A DNA stretch of 64,000 nt from Compostibacillus humi (GTDB lineage Bacteria; Bacillota; Bacilli; Bacillales; Amphibacillaceae). The position numbers and the translations under genes are program-made. The notes beneath the pieces are model-generated. The model made no database searches. It was given only the letters and a program-made list of their open reading frames with translations, and was not told the DNA's origin. Shown piece after piece: positions 8,466 through 16,340 of the stretch; position 1 is the stretch's first letter; the number at the start of each line of letters is the position of its first letter. The stretch spans positions 1 to 64,000 of the forward strand of contig NZ_BMEV01000011.1 of the NCBI RefSeq assembly GCF_014637175.1, read 5' to 3'.

Positions 8466-8564
8466 ATGAAAAAATTCTTTTGTGGTCTATTAATTGTCCT
8501 TGCATCATTAATTGGTTACCGAATGGTTAGTGACTATCTGGAAGATAATCGGGACTTCCATTAA
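8466..8564 (+). CDS. Small hydrophobic protein (32 residues), unknown
   Basis: The frame begins MKKFFCGLLIVLASLIGYRM and ends with a charged tail (DYLEDNRDFH). It has one short N-terminal membrane segment or signal-like helix. A strong GAGGAGGTAG ribosome site lies 11 bp upstream and an intrinsic terminator begins 7 bp after the stop, so it is probably translated from the ndh transcript. I do not recognise a family. Confidence 0.6.
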   Translation: MKKFFCGLLIVLASLIGYRMVSDYLEDNRDFH

Positions 8565-8570
8565 TCCGAA

Positions 8571-8604
8571 AAACCATCTGGCTAGAAAAGCCGGATGGTT
8601 TTTT
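8571..8604 (+). terminator. Terminator of ndh and the small protein gene
   Basis: A 13-bp stem (8571-8583 with 8589-8601, one G-U pair) is followed by T residues. Confidence 0.88.
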
Positions 8605-8653
8605 ACATGTTTCTAATATTTATCCTCATAATAGAAATGAGGTGATATGAAAC

Positions 8654-9508
8654 ATGTTATTTTCCTTCTTCTTTCTCCTGTTTACTTCGCTGCAGCCGCC
8701 CAAATCTTCACCATTGGACGACGGCTTCATATATTTGACTCCTGTAGAAATCCAGCAATACGGTTTATCTTATGTAGACTCAATCTTTATTGACAGGGAT
8801 AGGCTATTGACTTTAATGAAACAATTGGAAGGGAAAGTTTATAAAGCCCCGATTAATGCCCGAATGACAGAAAAGGGAATTATTCCCGAAAAAAATGGGT
8901 TTACATTAGACCGGAGAAAATTTCAGGAAGAATTTTTTAAACATTACTACAGAAACTTACAGACAAAGTTGAATGTTCCTGTCAGGCCGATTTTTCCAAA
9001 AGTTAACCAGGGATTATTAAGAGAAATTTCTGAAAGGCAGTTAGGAAGCTACTCTACCTATTACAAACCGTCGAATAAAGAACGTTCTCATAATATCGTT
9101 TTAGCTGCAAAGGCGATAGACAATACGGTCGTATTTCCCGGCGAGACTTTTTCCTTCAATGAAACGGTAGGAGAAAGGACGAAAGAGAGGGGATACAAGA
9201 GAGCGCCGGTTATCGTCAAAGGAGAGCTGGAAGAGGATATTGGCGGAGGGATTTGTCAAGTTTCCTCTACACTTTTTAATGCTGCAGACATTCATGGAAT
9301 CCAGATGATTGAGCGCTACACCCATAGCAGAAAAGTGCCATATGTTCCTCCTGGGAGAGATGCCACGGTAAGCTGGTGGGGACCGGATTTTGTTTTTCGC
9401 AACATGTTTAATGAACCGATATTAATTCGGGCCAGAGCAAAGGATGGGATAATGTCAGTTGCGGTCTACACTTCTGAGACAGCAGAGTATTTTTCCGGAA
9501 AACAGTAA
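8654..9508 (+). CDS. VanW family protein
   Basis: A 284-residue protein with a short hydrophobic N-terminus (MLFSFFFLLFTSLQ) suggesting export or a membrane anchor. The C-terminal half is a VanW domain: PGETFSFNETVGERT, the conserved GGGICQVSSTLFNA, and RYTHSRKVPYVPPGRDATV. VanW proteins occur in vancomycin clusters and many spore formers, but their activity is unproven, so no resistance role should be inferred. GAGGTGAT precedes the ATG. It converges on yceI, and their common terminator is interrupted by an insertion sequence. Confidence 0.88.
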   Translation: MLFSFFFLLFTSLQPPKSSPLDDGFIYLTPVEIQQYGLSYVDSIFIDRDRLLTLMKQLEGKVYKAPINARMTEKGIIPEKNGFTLDRRKFQEEFFKHYYRNLQTKLNVPVRPIFPKVNQGLLREISERQLGSYSTYYKPSNKERSHNIVLAAKAIDNTVVFPGETFSFNETVGERTKERGYKRAPVIVKGELEEDIGGGICQVSSTLFNAADIHGIQMIERYTHSRKVPYVPPGRDATVSWWGPDFVFRNMFNEPILIRARAKDGIMSVAVYTSETAEYFSGKQ

Positions 9509-9511
9509 AAA

Positions 9512-9534
9512 GCGACCTTCCAATTGGAAGGTCG
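9512..9534 (+). repeat. Left copy of 23-bp target repeat (terminator hairpin)
   Basis: This 23-bp palindrome-like sequence, starting GCGACCTTCCAATTGG, is identical to 11073-11095. It follows vanW by 3 bp and, with C9535, is a perfect 24-bp palindrome. Confidence 0.9.
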
Positions 9535-9550
9535 CAGACTGTCGACAAAC

Positions 9551-9593
9551 CCCAACTCAAATGCTTCATTTGAGTTGGGATTTGTCTTTTTTT
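9551..9593 (+). terminator. Terminator-like hairpin inside the left end of the IS
   Basis: A 13-bp perfect stem (CCCAACTCAAATG/CATTTGAGTTGGG) with a 3-base loop is followed on the plus strand by TTTGTCTTTTTTT. It would stop transcripts entering the element from vanW. Confidence 0.8.
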
Positions 9594-9623
9594 GCTCATC
9601 ATTTTCTAAGATTCTTATCTTAT

Positions 9624-10979
9624 TTAGGCTGGACATGGTCTTTTCCATGTCCAGTTTGCCATTTTCTTTAAGTTCATGGCAGCAAAAGTAAGCATCGCTT
9701 GCATGGACAATTTTCCCAGTCCCCGAAGGGTTGTCCATCGCATGCCATGCTTCTCTTTTCCATCGGCAAAGACTCGTTCAATCGTTTCTTTGCGCTTCTC
9801 ATATATGTTTTTATTGATCTCTGTATGCCTTAAATGATCCGCTTCTTCCACATAATGTTCCCAAATGTGGCGATGAATGAATTTGATATGATCTTTATTT
9901 TGGGTACACTTTTCTAAGAACGGGCACGTTTTACATATTTCCGGATTAGAAGCGTACTGTCGATAACCTTCTCTTGTCGTGGTTCGGTATTCAAGAATTT
10001 GGTTCTTTGGGCAGATATAACAATCATAATGTTCATCGTATACATACTCATACTTTTTAAAGAAACCGTCTTTTGTTCTTGGTCTTGTATATGGCATAAC
10101 GGGACGAATCTCTTTGTCCAACAGACTTTTCGCATTCGCTGGGGTTTTGTATCCGGCATCTACGGCTACTGCAGTTGGTTTGCCTACTTTTTCGATGACT
10201 TGTTCGAGTAATTGACCAAACACCTGACTATCATGAATATTCGCTCCCGTTACCTTGGTAGCTAAGACAAAGCCTTTTGCGTCACATGCGGTATGAAATG
10301 AATAGGCAAACATCTTTTCCCGTTCATCTTTTACGTAATAGCCACTATCAGGATCTGTTTTACTGACCTTTATTTCCTTGGCTTCTTCCTTCTCTTTCGG
10401 GGGAAAGGGCTTTTTTCCATGGTTTTCGCGGTCTTGGTTAATCTCTAACTCTAATTGCGCTTGATAGCTTTTTGTTTCTACCCGGACCATTTTCTTATCG
10501 TACTTCTTTTTATTGGCGCTTGCTTTGACATGTGTAGAATCAATAAAGGCAACAGAAGGGTCTACTAACCCTTTATTCATCGCTTCTTCTAAGATACGAT
10601 AAAAAATCTGTTCAAATAAATCAGTACCTTGAAAGCGACGAACATAATTCTTGCCGAACGTTGAAAAATGAGGAATTTTCTCTGTGAAACCATATCCTAA
10701 GAACCATCGATACGCCACGTTGGTTTCAATTTCTTTGATCGTTTGACGCATGGAACGAATACCAAATAAATACTGCACAAAGACCATTTTAATGAGCACA
10801 ACAGGATCAATACTAGGCCTTCCGTTATCTAGGCAATAGGTATCTTTGACAATATCGTAAATAAAATCAAAGTCTATGGCTTGTTCAATCTTCCTTACCA
10901 AATGATCTTCTGGAACCAATTGATCAAGAGCCACCATTTCCAATTGATTTCGATTATTGTCTGTACGCTTCGATAACAT
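9624..10979 (-). CDS. IS1182-family transposase
   Basis: A 451-residue DDE transposase. The N-terminus (LVPEDHLVRKIEQAIDF) and YLFGIRSMRQTIKEIETN are typical of the IS1182 group. The catalytic residues are visible as Asp in AFIDSTHVKASA, Asp in AVDAGYKTPANAK and Glu in ETIERVFADGKEKHGMRW, with a Cys-rich insert (CYICPKN, CKTCPFLEKC) before the last. The reading frame is intact and of full family length, so the copy may be active. It is the only gene of the element. Confidence 0.93.
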   Translation of the reverse strand: MLSKRTDNNRNQLEMVALDQLVPEDHLVRKIEQAIDFDFIYDIVKDTYCLDNGRPSIDPVVLIKMVFVQYLFGIRSMRQTIKEIETNVAYRWFLGYGFTEKIPHFSTFGKNYVRRFQGTDLFEQIFYRILEEAMNKGLVDPSVAFIDSTHVKASANKKKYDKKMVRVETKSYQAQLELEINQDRENHGKKPFPPKEKEEAKEIKVSKTDPDSGYYVKDEREKMFAYSFHTACDAKGFVLATKVTGANIHDSQVFGQLLEQVIEKVGKPTAVAVDAGYKTPANAKSLLDKEIRPVMPYTRPRTKDGFFKKYEYVYDEHYDCYICPKNQILEYRTTTREGYRQYASNPEICKTCPFLEKCTQNKDHIKFIHRHIWEHYVEEADHLRHTEINKNIYEKRKETIERVFADGKEKHGMRWTTLRGLGKLSMQAMLTFAAMNLKKMANWTWKRPCPA

Positions 10980-11072
10980 CCTAAATTTCCCCCGTTAACC
11001 AAGAATTCTATCCCTATTATACAAAAAAAACCTGTAGATTTGGCCACTAGTTAGGGACTTTGTCTACAAGCT

Positions 11073-11095
11073 GCGACCTTCCAATTGGAAGGTCG
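11073..11095 (+). repeat. Right copy of 23-bp target repeat (terminator hairpin)
   Basis: Identical to 9512-9534. Here it is followed by TATTTTT, so this copy keeps the plus-strand T-tract of the ancestral terminator and ends 5 bp from the yceI stop. Confidence 0.9.
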
Positions 11096-11100
11096 TATTT

Positions 11101-11637
11101 TTAGTCTTCTTTCACTAGTTCTAATTCAAAATGAATGTTCACGTCTTCGCCAACGAGCACACCGCCTGTTTCAAGGGCTGCATTCCACTCAAGGCCAAAC
11201 TCTTTCCGGTTAATCTTCGTTTCGCCGCTAAACCCGGCTACCGAAGCGCCATTCATAGGGTTTTTGCTGATTCCGGTGAAGGTAACATCAATCGTAACTG
11301 GCTTAGTTGTTCCGCGAATCGTTAAGTCGCCGGTCAGATCATAAGAAGAGTCAGATTTTTTCTTAATGTCAGTCGCTTTGAAAGTAATATGCGGGTGATT
11401 TTCCACATCAAAGAAGTCGGCAGAACGCAAGTGATCATCCCGATCTTTATTCCGCGTATTGATGCTTGCTGCATCCACAGTTGCTTCAATTTTAGAATCT
11501 GTCAAGTCTTCAGTGTCTGCTTCGACAACGAGATCAAATTTGTCAAAGGTTCCTTTCACTTTGGAAATCATCATATGTTTTACTGTAAATCCTAATTCAC
11601 TATGGGCTGTATCAAGCTTCCATGTAGCTTTTGCCAT
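11101..11637 (-). CDS. yceI: YceI family lipid-binding protein
   Basis: A 178-residue lipocalin-like beta-barrel protein. YceI relatives bind long polyisoprenoid chains. It shows WKLDTAHSELGFTVKHMMISKVKGTF at the N-terminus, a mid-protein DRDDHLRSADFFDVENHPHITF segment and the LTIRGTTKPV strand, all hallmarks of the family. There is no signal peptide, so it is probably cytoplasmic, unlike many Gram-negative relatives. It is a single-gene unit, and its 3' terminator was duplicated by the IS insertion. Confidence 0.9.
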   Translation of the reverse strand: MAKATWKLDTAHSELGFTVKHMMISKVKGTFDKFDLVVEADTEDLTDSKIEATVDAASINTRNKDRDDHLRSADFFDVENHPHITFKATDIKKKSDSSYDLTGDLTIRGTTKPVTIDVTFTGISKNPMNGASVAGFSGETKINRKEFGLEWNAALETGGVLVGEDVNIHFELELVKED

Positions 11638-11813
11638 ATTTATCCCTCCAATAATTTTTCAATAGTTACTTTATGTTACTTAGTATAAAATGATAATCAT
11701 GTAAAGTCAAGTATTTTTAATTAAAAAGTTTTTAATTAATTGTAAAAAACACCGTTCCTATCTCGCGCAAAAAAGATATACATAATAGTAAATTTATAAA
11801 GGTGGTGTTGCCT

Positions 11814-12083
11814 TTGGACAAGGGTACAATTATACGCACGGCAGCCCTTTTTCTCGCATTAATAAATCAGGTGCTCGTTATTTACGGAAAATCACCGCTG
11901 CCTATTTCCAGTGAACTGTTAGAAGAAGTGATTGCAGCTGTTTTTACAACAGTTACTGCTATTATTGCCTGGTTTAAAAATAATTATGTAACAGAGATTG
12001 GACGCAAACAAAGGGAAATCATTGAACAAAACGGATTGGCTAAAAAGAAAAATAAAAAGCAAGCGAAGAGAAGAAAGCAATAG
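11814..12083 (+). CDS. SPP1-type phage holin homologue, orphan
   Basis: An 89-residue protein beginning (TTG start) MDKGTIIRTAALFLALINQ, the signature of the SPP1/BhlB holin family. It has two hydrophobic segments (about 8-26 and 36-56) and a strongly basic tail (KKKNKKQAKRRK). AAAGGTGGTG precedes the TTG. Holins form pores that release endolysins, but no amidase or phage gene is adjacent. This may be a domesticated remnant or serve another membrane role. The upstream GTG (11802) is a less likely start. Confidence 0.75.
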   Translation: MDKGTIIRTAALFLALINQVLVIYGKSPLPISSELLEEVIAAVFTTVTAIIAWFKNNYVTEIGRKQREIIEQNGLAKKKNKKQAKRRKQ

Positions 12084-12144
12084 TGTAGCATCCTTCCCCG
12101 GCCCTGCATAGGCTATAGCACTAAAAAGGAAAGGAACGGGGAAT

Positions 12145-13563
12145 ATGGATTTAACAATCTCCCATCTGTTATATGGTTTGTTTACACTAATTATCATCGT
12201 CACGATGATCTTTCGTAAAGGAGTCGTTTTGCCGAGCATATTAGGCACATTTGCCATTGCATTAGTATATACCGGCAGTTTGACGAAAGGATTTACGGCA
12301 ATATTTACTGCCAATCTCGTTGCAGCAACAGAACTGTTTAGCATCTTTTTAATCATTATGTTTATGCTGGCATTGCTCCATTCTTTGCGCGATTTAGGTG
12401 CAGACGAAAAAATGATCCGGCCGATTCAGAAGATGATGGTCAATGGCCATATTTCGTTTTTTATACTCGTTGCCGTAACTTACGTTATTTCTTTATTTTT
12501 TTGGCCGACACCGGCCGTACCGCTTATTTGCGCTCTTCTTGTTCCGGCCGCCATCCGGTCGGGGCTGCCTGCGATGACGGCAGCTGTCGCTGTTGCATTA
12601 GCCGGGCAAGGAATGGCCCTGTCTTCGGACTACATTGTTCAAGTAGCTCCAAGCCTGTCGAGTGCACCTGCCGATTTAAATACGGCGTTAGTCGCAGACT
12701 ATGCCTTGATTTTATCCTTGATTTCCGGAGGAATTGCAATACTGCTTGCCTATTTTCTGTATCGGAAGACGATTCGAAACAGGGACGATGAGCGGAACGA
12801 ACAAGAAGCATTGCAAATACAGGCAGCAGAAAGCGGAAATAAGAAAGCAGCAACTGCGAACCTGTCAAAATGGGGAAAAATCTTTGCTGTTTTTGTCCCG
12901 TTATCGTTGTTGATTGTCGTTATCGTCATGGTGTACAGTAAATTTGCTTCAGCAGAAACCGGCTTTGTTGGCGGCGACGGTGCAGCCTTCGTCGGCGGAG
13001 TCGCAGCAATGCTATTGCTTTTATCGACTATCGCCTTCGGAAAACACCATGCGTTAGATTACATTAGCAATCACATTACAAACGGTTTTGTCTTCGCCTT
13101 TAAGGCGATGGGTCCAGTCATCCCGATTGCCGGTTTCTTCTTTCTCGGCAGTCCCGAGTTTTCCGCAAGCATACTAGGGGTGGAAGAAGGTCCTTCCCTC
13201 CTGTTTGGCCTCGTTGAAGCAGGTCAGGAATATTTGCCGCAAGGACCTTTATTGGCAGCTTTTAGTTTATTAATTATCGGTATTATTACAGGTTTGGACG
13301 GTTCCGGATTTTCCGGATTGCCATTAACCGGTGCCCTGGCAGGTTCTTTAGAAACAGCTGGAATTAGCGCTGAAACGTTGGCAGCCATCGGGCAGCTCGG
13401 CGCAATCTGGACCGGAGGCGGCACGTTAATTGCATGGTCCTCCTTAATCGCGATTGCCGGATTTTGCGGGGTCTCCGTCATGGAATTAGTCCGGAAAAAC
13501 TTTGTTCCCGTAATGATTGGATTAATCGCTGCTGCCATCTGTGCGGTCATATTCCTCGCATAA
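12145..13563 (+). CDS. Multi-pass membrane permease, substrate unknown
   Basis: A 472-residue, very hydrophobic protein with about 11-12 predicted membrane helices and a hydrophilic loop near residues 210-245 (KTIRNRDDERNEQEALQ). It contains ALAGQGMALSSDYIVQVAPS in the first half and GLDGSGFSGLPLTGALAGS in the second. These short conserved loops between two halves resemble ion-transporter-superfamily and GntP-like carriers. I cannot name the substrate. It starts 61 bp after the holin gene and ends at a strong terminator, so the two could be cotranscribed. Confidence 0.7.
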   Translation: MDLTISHLLYGLFTLIIIVTMIFRKGVVLPSILGTFAIALVYTGSLTKGFTAIFTANLVAATELFSIFLIIMFMLALLHSLRDLGADEKMIRPIQKMMVNGHISFFILVAVTYVISLFFWPTPAVPLICALLVPAAIRSGLPAMTAAVAVALAGQGMALSSDYIVQVAPSLSSAPADLNTALVADYALILSLISGGIAILLAYFLYRKTIRNRDDERNEQEALQIQAAESGNKKAATANLSKWGKIFAVFVPLSLLIVVIVMVYSKFASAETGFVGGDGAAFVGGVAAMLLLLSTIAFGKHHALDYISNHITNGFVFAFKAMGPVIPIAGFFFLGSPEFSASILGVEEGPSLLFGLVEAGQEYLPQGPLLAAFSLLIIGIITGLDGSGFSGLPLTGALAGSLETAGISAETLAAIGQLGAIWTGGGTLIAWSSLIAIAGFCGVSVMELVRKNFVPVMIGLIAAAICAVIFLA

Positions 13564-13623
13564 TTTATTTCTGATGAAAAGCGTAAGCGGATTTTACAGT
13601 TCTATAAGGAAATTAAAATTATG

Positions 13624-13652
13624 AAGGCGGAGAGAATATTCTCCGCCTTTTT
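13624..13652 (+). terminator. Terminator of the permease gene
   Basis: A 10-bp stem (AAGGCGGAGA/TCTCCGCCTT) with a 6-base loop, then a T-run. Confidence 0.88.
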
Positions 13653-13777
13653 GCCGGGAAAATGACGCATCGTTCCTCGGGCGTTAATTTTAGAAGAAAG
13701 GGAAAATTATGATAGAATGGTTTTAATAGATTGCCATTGTTGTTGCACAATCCAAATTTTTAATGGAGGGAACGAGA

Positions 13778-14761
13778 GTGAAGGCATTTGTTTTAGAGTA
13801 CGGGAAACTATTTTTGAAAGAAATGGAAGAACCGGAATGCGGGAAAAATGATGTAGTTGTTAAGCTGAAAGCGGCAGGATTGAACCGACGTGATTTAATG
13901 ATTCCTAAGCGGCATGGAGATGACAAAGAAGCGCTCATTTTAGGATCGGACGGTGCCGGCATCGTGGAAGCGGTCGGGGAAAAGGTGACTCGCTTCCAGC
14001 CAGGGGATGAAGTTATCATTAATCCTTCGTTAGGGTGGTTTGAAAACACCCCGGCTCCCCCTGCCAATTACGAAATTTTAGGCATGCCAGACCACGGCAC
14101 TTTCGCTGAAAAAATAGTAATTCAAGAGGAGCAATTAGAAAAGAAACCGAGTTACTTATCGTGGCAAGAGGCAGGGGTCCTGGTTTTATCTGCCCTGACC
14201 GGATATCGGGCGCTCTTCACGAAAGGACAGCTCCAGTCTGGCCAAACGGTTTTTATCCCGGGAGCCGGAAGCGGCGTTGCCACTTTCCTTATTCAATTTG
14301 CGAAACATATTGGTGCGAAGGTTATCGTCACTTCCCGTTCGGAAGAAAAGCGGAAAAAGGCGAAAGAGCTAGGTGCGGATCTTGTCCTCGAAACAAACAG
14401 TGACTGGAAAAAGGAACTTGTCAATGAAACAGTTGATTTAGTTATTGAAAGCGTCGGACGGGCCACCTTTAACCGTTCTTTGGAGGTGGTAAAAAGGGGA
14501 GGAAAAATCGTGACATTTGGTGCAACAACAGAAGATAATGTCGATTTTAATTTAAGAAACTTCTTCTATGGACAATATCAGTTATTTGGTTCGACGATGG
14601 GGAGCAGGGAAGAATTGAGGGAAATGTTAAAATTTATGAAGGAGAAGGAGATGCGTCCGGTTGTGGATCAAGTTTTCTCCTTGGAAAATACACAAGATGC
14701 CCTTGATTATTTGAGAGAAGGAAAACAGTTTGGAAAAGTTGCATTAAATATTGGCGATTAA
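13778..14761 (+). CDS. Zinc-type alcohol dehydrogenase-like / quinone oxidoreductase family protein
   Basis: A 327-residue medium-chain dehydrogenase/reductase. The GroES-like N-terminal domain includes AAGLNRRDLMIPKRHG, and the Rossmann NAD(P) domain has the QTVFIPGAGSGVATFLIQFAK fingerprint. The zinc-binding cysteines and the structural zinc lobe of true alcohol dehydrogenases are absent, so it is closer to the zinc-free quinone oxidoreductase/YogA branch. I chose the GTG at 13778 (VKAFVLEYGK), nine bases after GGAGGG, over an upstream in-frame ATG that overlaps the ribosome site. It is monocistronic, with its own terminator. Confidence 0.87.
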   Translation: MKAFVLEYGKLFLKEMEEPECGKNDVVVKLKAAGLNRRDLMIPKRHGDDKEALILGSDGAGIVEAVGEKVTRFQPGDEVIINPSLGWFENTPAPPANYEILGMPDHGTFAEKIVIQEEQLEKKPSYLSWQEAGVLVLSALTGYRALFTKGQLQSGQTVFIPGAGSGVATFLIQFAKHIGAKVIVTSRSEEKRKKAKELGADLVLETNSDWKKELVNETVDLVIESVGRATFNRSLEVVKRGGKIVTFGATTEDNVDFNLRNFFYGQYQLFGSTMGSREELREMLKFMKEKEMRPVVDQVFSLENTQDALDYLREGKQFGKVALNIGD

Positions 14762-14766
14762 ATGGT

Positions 14767-14793
14767 GCGGGAGATTCAAAGTCTCCCGCTTTT
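14767..14793 (+). terminator. Terminator of the dehydrogenase gene
   Basis: An 8-bp stem (GCGGGAGA/TCTCCCGC) and TTTT. Confidence 0.85.
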
Positions 14794-14888
14794 CATTGCA
14801 TGTTGGAATCTGCATCAGCTGTTTGGATCAAAAACGTTGAAAAGGAAGTGCATTTAGCTAAAAAGACACTGCCATGCCAAGGTTAAAA

Positions 14889-15746
14889 TTATTGAAGAAA
14901 AGGCTCGACTATATCAATTGCTTTCTGGAGTTTTTGACTGTTCTTTTTATACATTGCTTTCGTTTGTTCATTATCGGTAGCCAACATAAATAATTCCAAA
15001 TCAGCCTGGCATTTTTTCATCGTGGCCAATAGCATCTCGGTTTCAGCAGGTTGTGGAACGACAATTTTATCATCGTACAAATCGACGTAAAGATTTCCGT
15101 TCGTATCCGCCTGGCCGAGAAAGACGTTCTCTAAGCTGACATTTAATTTTTCCAGCTCTGTTTCCAGCCAATTCAGATTAAGGTTGAGATTTGCCAATGA
15201 TTCATGGATGACTTTTCCATCCATAATGACCGTTTGCGGCTGTTTTTCCGGTGCTACTTTAATTCCTAAATCTTTGGCGGTAAGGGGGCGATTTTCTTTT
15301 TTTGGCAGGACATTTAAGCTTCCATTCGGCTCTAATACGGCAAATTCTACATCGGAAGCAAGAAAAATATCACGGTCACGGAGTTTCTCCAATAAATCGT
15401 CGGTAGAATATCCGGCTTTTTTTAAATTTTCCTCCATAATTTTTCCGTCTTGAATAAAGACAGTGCTTTTTCCTTGCGTAAAATCACGGAAGCTTTTGCT
15501 TTTTAAAGAGATTTTTTCAAAACTGAAAGGAATGACAAACCAGATGACCATGGCAATAATTGCATAACTGATATTTTTATCCGGATCAATCGTATGAATG
15601 GCAACAATGCCGCCAAGTACAATTCCTGAAATATATTCAAATACGTTCATTTTCGACATATGTTTCGTACCAAGCAGTTTCGCCATGAAAAACAAGATGA
15701 CCAGGAGAGAAATAGATTTTATGACAACAGTAATCCAATCAGGCAT
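14889..15746 (-). CDS. DUF421 (YetF) + DUF1657 fusion, 2Duf-type spore heat-resistance protein
   Basis: A 285-residue inner-membrane protein. Three hydrophobic segments (about 5-22, 35-55 and 60-78) lead into a YetF/DUF421 soluble domain (about 80-215). A C-terminal helical domain (about 230-285) aligns by eye with the two free-standing DUF1657 proteins of the same operon (for example MLATDNEQTKAMY versus ALQTENKQAKQLY). DUF421 plus DUF1657 as the last gene of a spoVA-type operon is the architecture of 2Duf, reported to raise spore wet-heat resistance in strains carrying spoVA2mob. Function here is by homology and context. Confidence 0.85.
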   Translation of the reverse strand: MPDWITVVIKSISLLVILFFMAKLLGTKHMSKMNVFEYISGIVLGGIVAIHTIDPDKNISYAIIAMVIWFVIPFSFEKISLKSKSFRDFTQGKSTVFIQDGKIMEENLKKAGYSTDDLLEKLRDRDIFLASDVEFAVLEPNGSLNVLPKKENRPLTAKDLGIKVAPEKQPQTVIMDGKVIHESLANLNLNLNWLETELEKLNVSLENVFLGQADTNGNLYVDLYDDKIVVPQPAETEMLLATMKKCQADLELFMLATDNEQTKAMYKKNSQKLQKAIDIVEPFLQ

Positions 15747-15777
15747 GGCAATTATCCTTTCTTTGTATTAATATCTC

Positions 15778-15978
15778 TTATTCATATTGAGGTTCTTCTC
15801 TCGTAAGATGAATCAGATGTTTTTGAAGATCATCCTTAATTTCCGAAACGAGCTGTTTCGCCTCCTGAAACGCTAATTGCGATTCCTGATGCTGGGCTTT
15901 ATTTGCCAATAATGCCAGGCTAGCTTCTACCGATTTCATCGAGGCATAGCATCCTTTTACTTGCGAACCGACTGTCAT
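15778..15978 (-). CDS. DUF1657 protein (second copy in the spoVA2mob-like operon)
   Basis: A 66-residue, mostly helical small protein, MTVGSQVKGCYASMKSVEAS and a C-terminus ending EEPQYE. It is clearly paralogous to the first gene of the operon, which starts MTVATQVKQTIAGLKSAQAS and ends EEPQYKQ. The ATG at 15978 follows GAGGAGAG; an upstream in-frame ATG overlaps spoVAEb. Molecular role unknown. DUF1657 genes are constant members of spoVA2mob operons. Confidence 0.85.
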   Translation of the reverse strand: MTVGSQVKGCYASMKSVEASLALLANKAQHQESQLAFQEAKQLVSEIKDDLQKHLIHLTREEPQYE

Positions 15979-15989
15979 TGTATCTCTCC

Positions 15990-16340
15990 TCACCCTTTTG
16001 GCTTGAATAATAATGAACCGATGACGCCAAAAATAATCGCTGCCGATATTCCTGCACTCGTCACTTCAAACATTCCTGTAACAACACCGATAATGCCGTG
16101 TTTGTCAGCCTCCTGCAATGCGCCGTGGACTAGAGCATTTCCGAAGCTGGTAATTGGCACGGTAGCGCCTGCACCGGCAAAATCAATTAAAGGTTCATAC
16201 AGACCTAATCCATCAAGTATCGCTCCGAAGACAACTAAAATTGTTAACGTATGTGCCGGTGACAGTTTAAAAACGTCAAACATTAGCTGACCAATGACAC
16301 AAATAATACCGCCGACAACAAATGCCCAAAAAAATATCAT
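15990..16340 (-). CDS. spoVAE: Stage V sporulation protein AE (SpoVAEb)
   Basis: A 116-residue membrane protein with about four helices and the family sequence [20 protein letters not shown]. SpoVA proteins form the channel that takes Ca-dipicolinic acid into the forespore and releases it at germination. It overlaps the end of spoVAD by 4 bp (ATGA), indicating translational coupling. It is paralogous to SpoVAC (same GAGSAVPVTGFGNAV-type loop). Confidence 0.92.
   Translation of the reverse strand: MIFFWAFVVGGIICVIGQLMFDVFKLSPAHTLTILVVFGAILDGLGLYEPLIDFAGAGATVPITSFGNALVHGALQEADKHGIIGVVTGMFEVTSAGISAAIIFGVIGSLLFKPKG

Larger units (their letters stand above)
9535..11072 (-). mobile_element. IS1182-family insertion sequence, complete
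   Basis: An element of about 1.54 kb with one intact transposase gene. Imperfect terminal inverted repeats are visible: left AGACTGTCGACAAACCCC, and right end on the opposite strand AGCTTGTAGACAAAGTCCC (13 of the first 18 match). It is bounded by identical 23-bp direct repeats that are themselves the terminator hairpin shared by vanW and yceI. The exact left boundary (9535 or 9536) is ambiguous because the palindrome extends by one base. Family assignment rests on the transposase. Confidence 0.88.
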
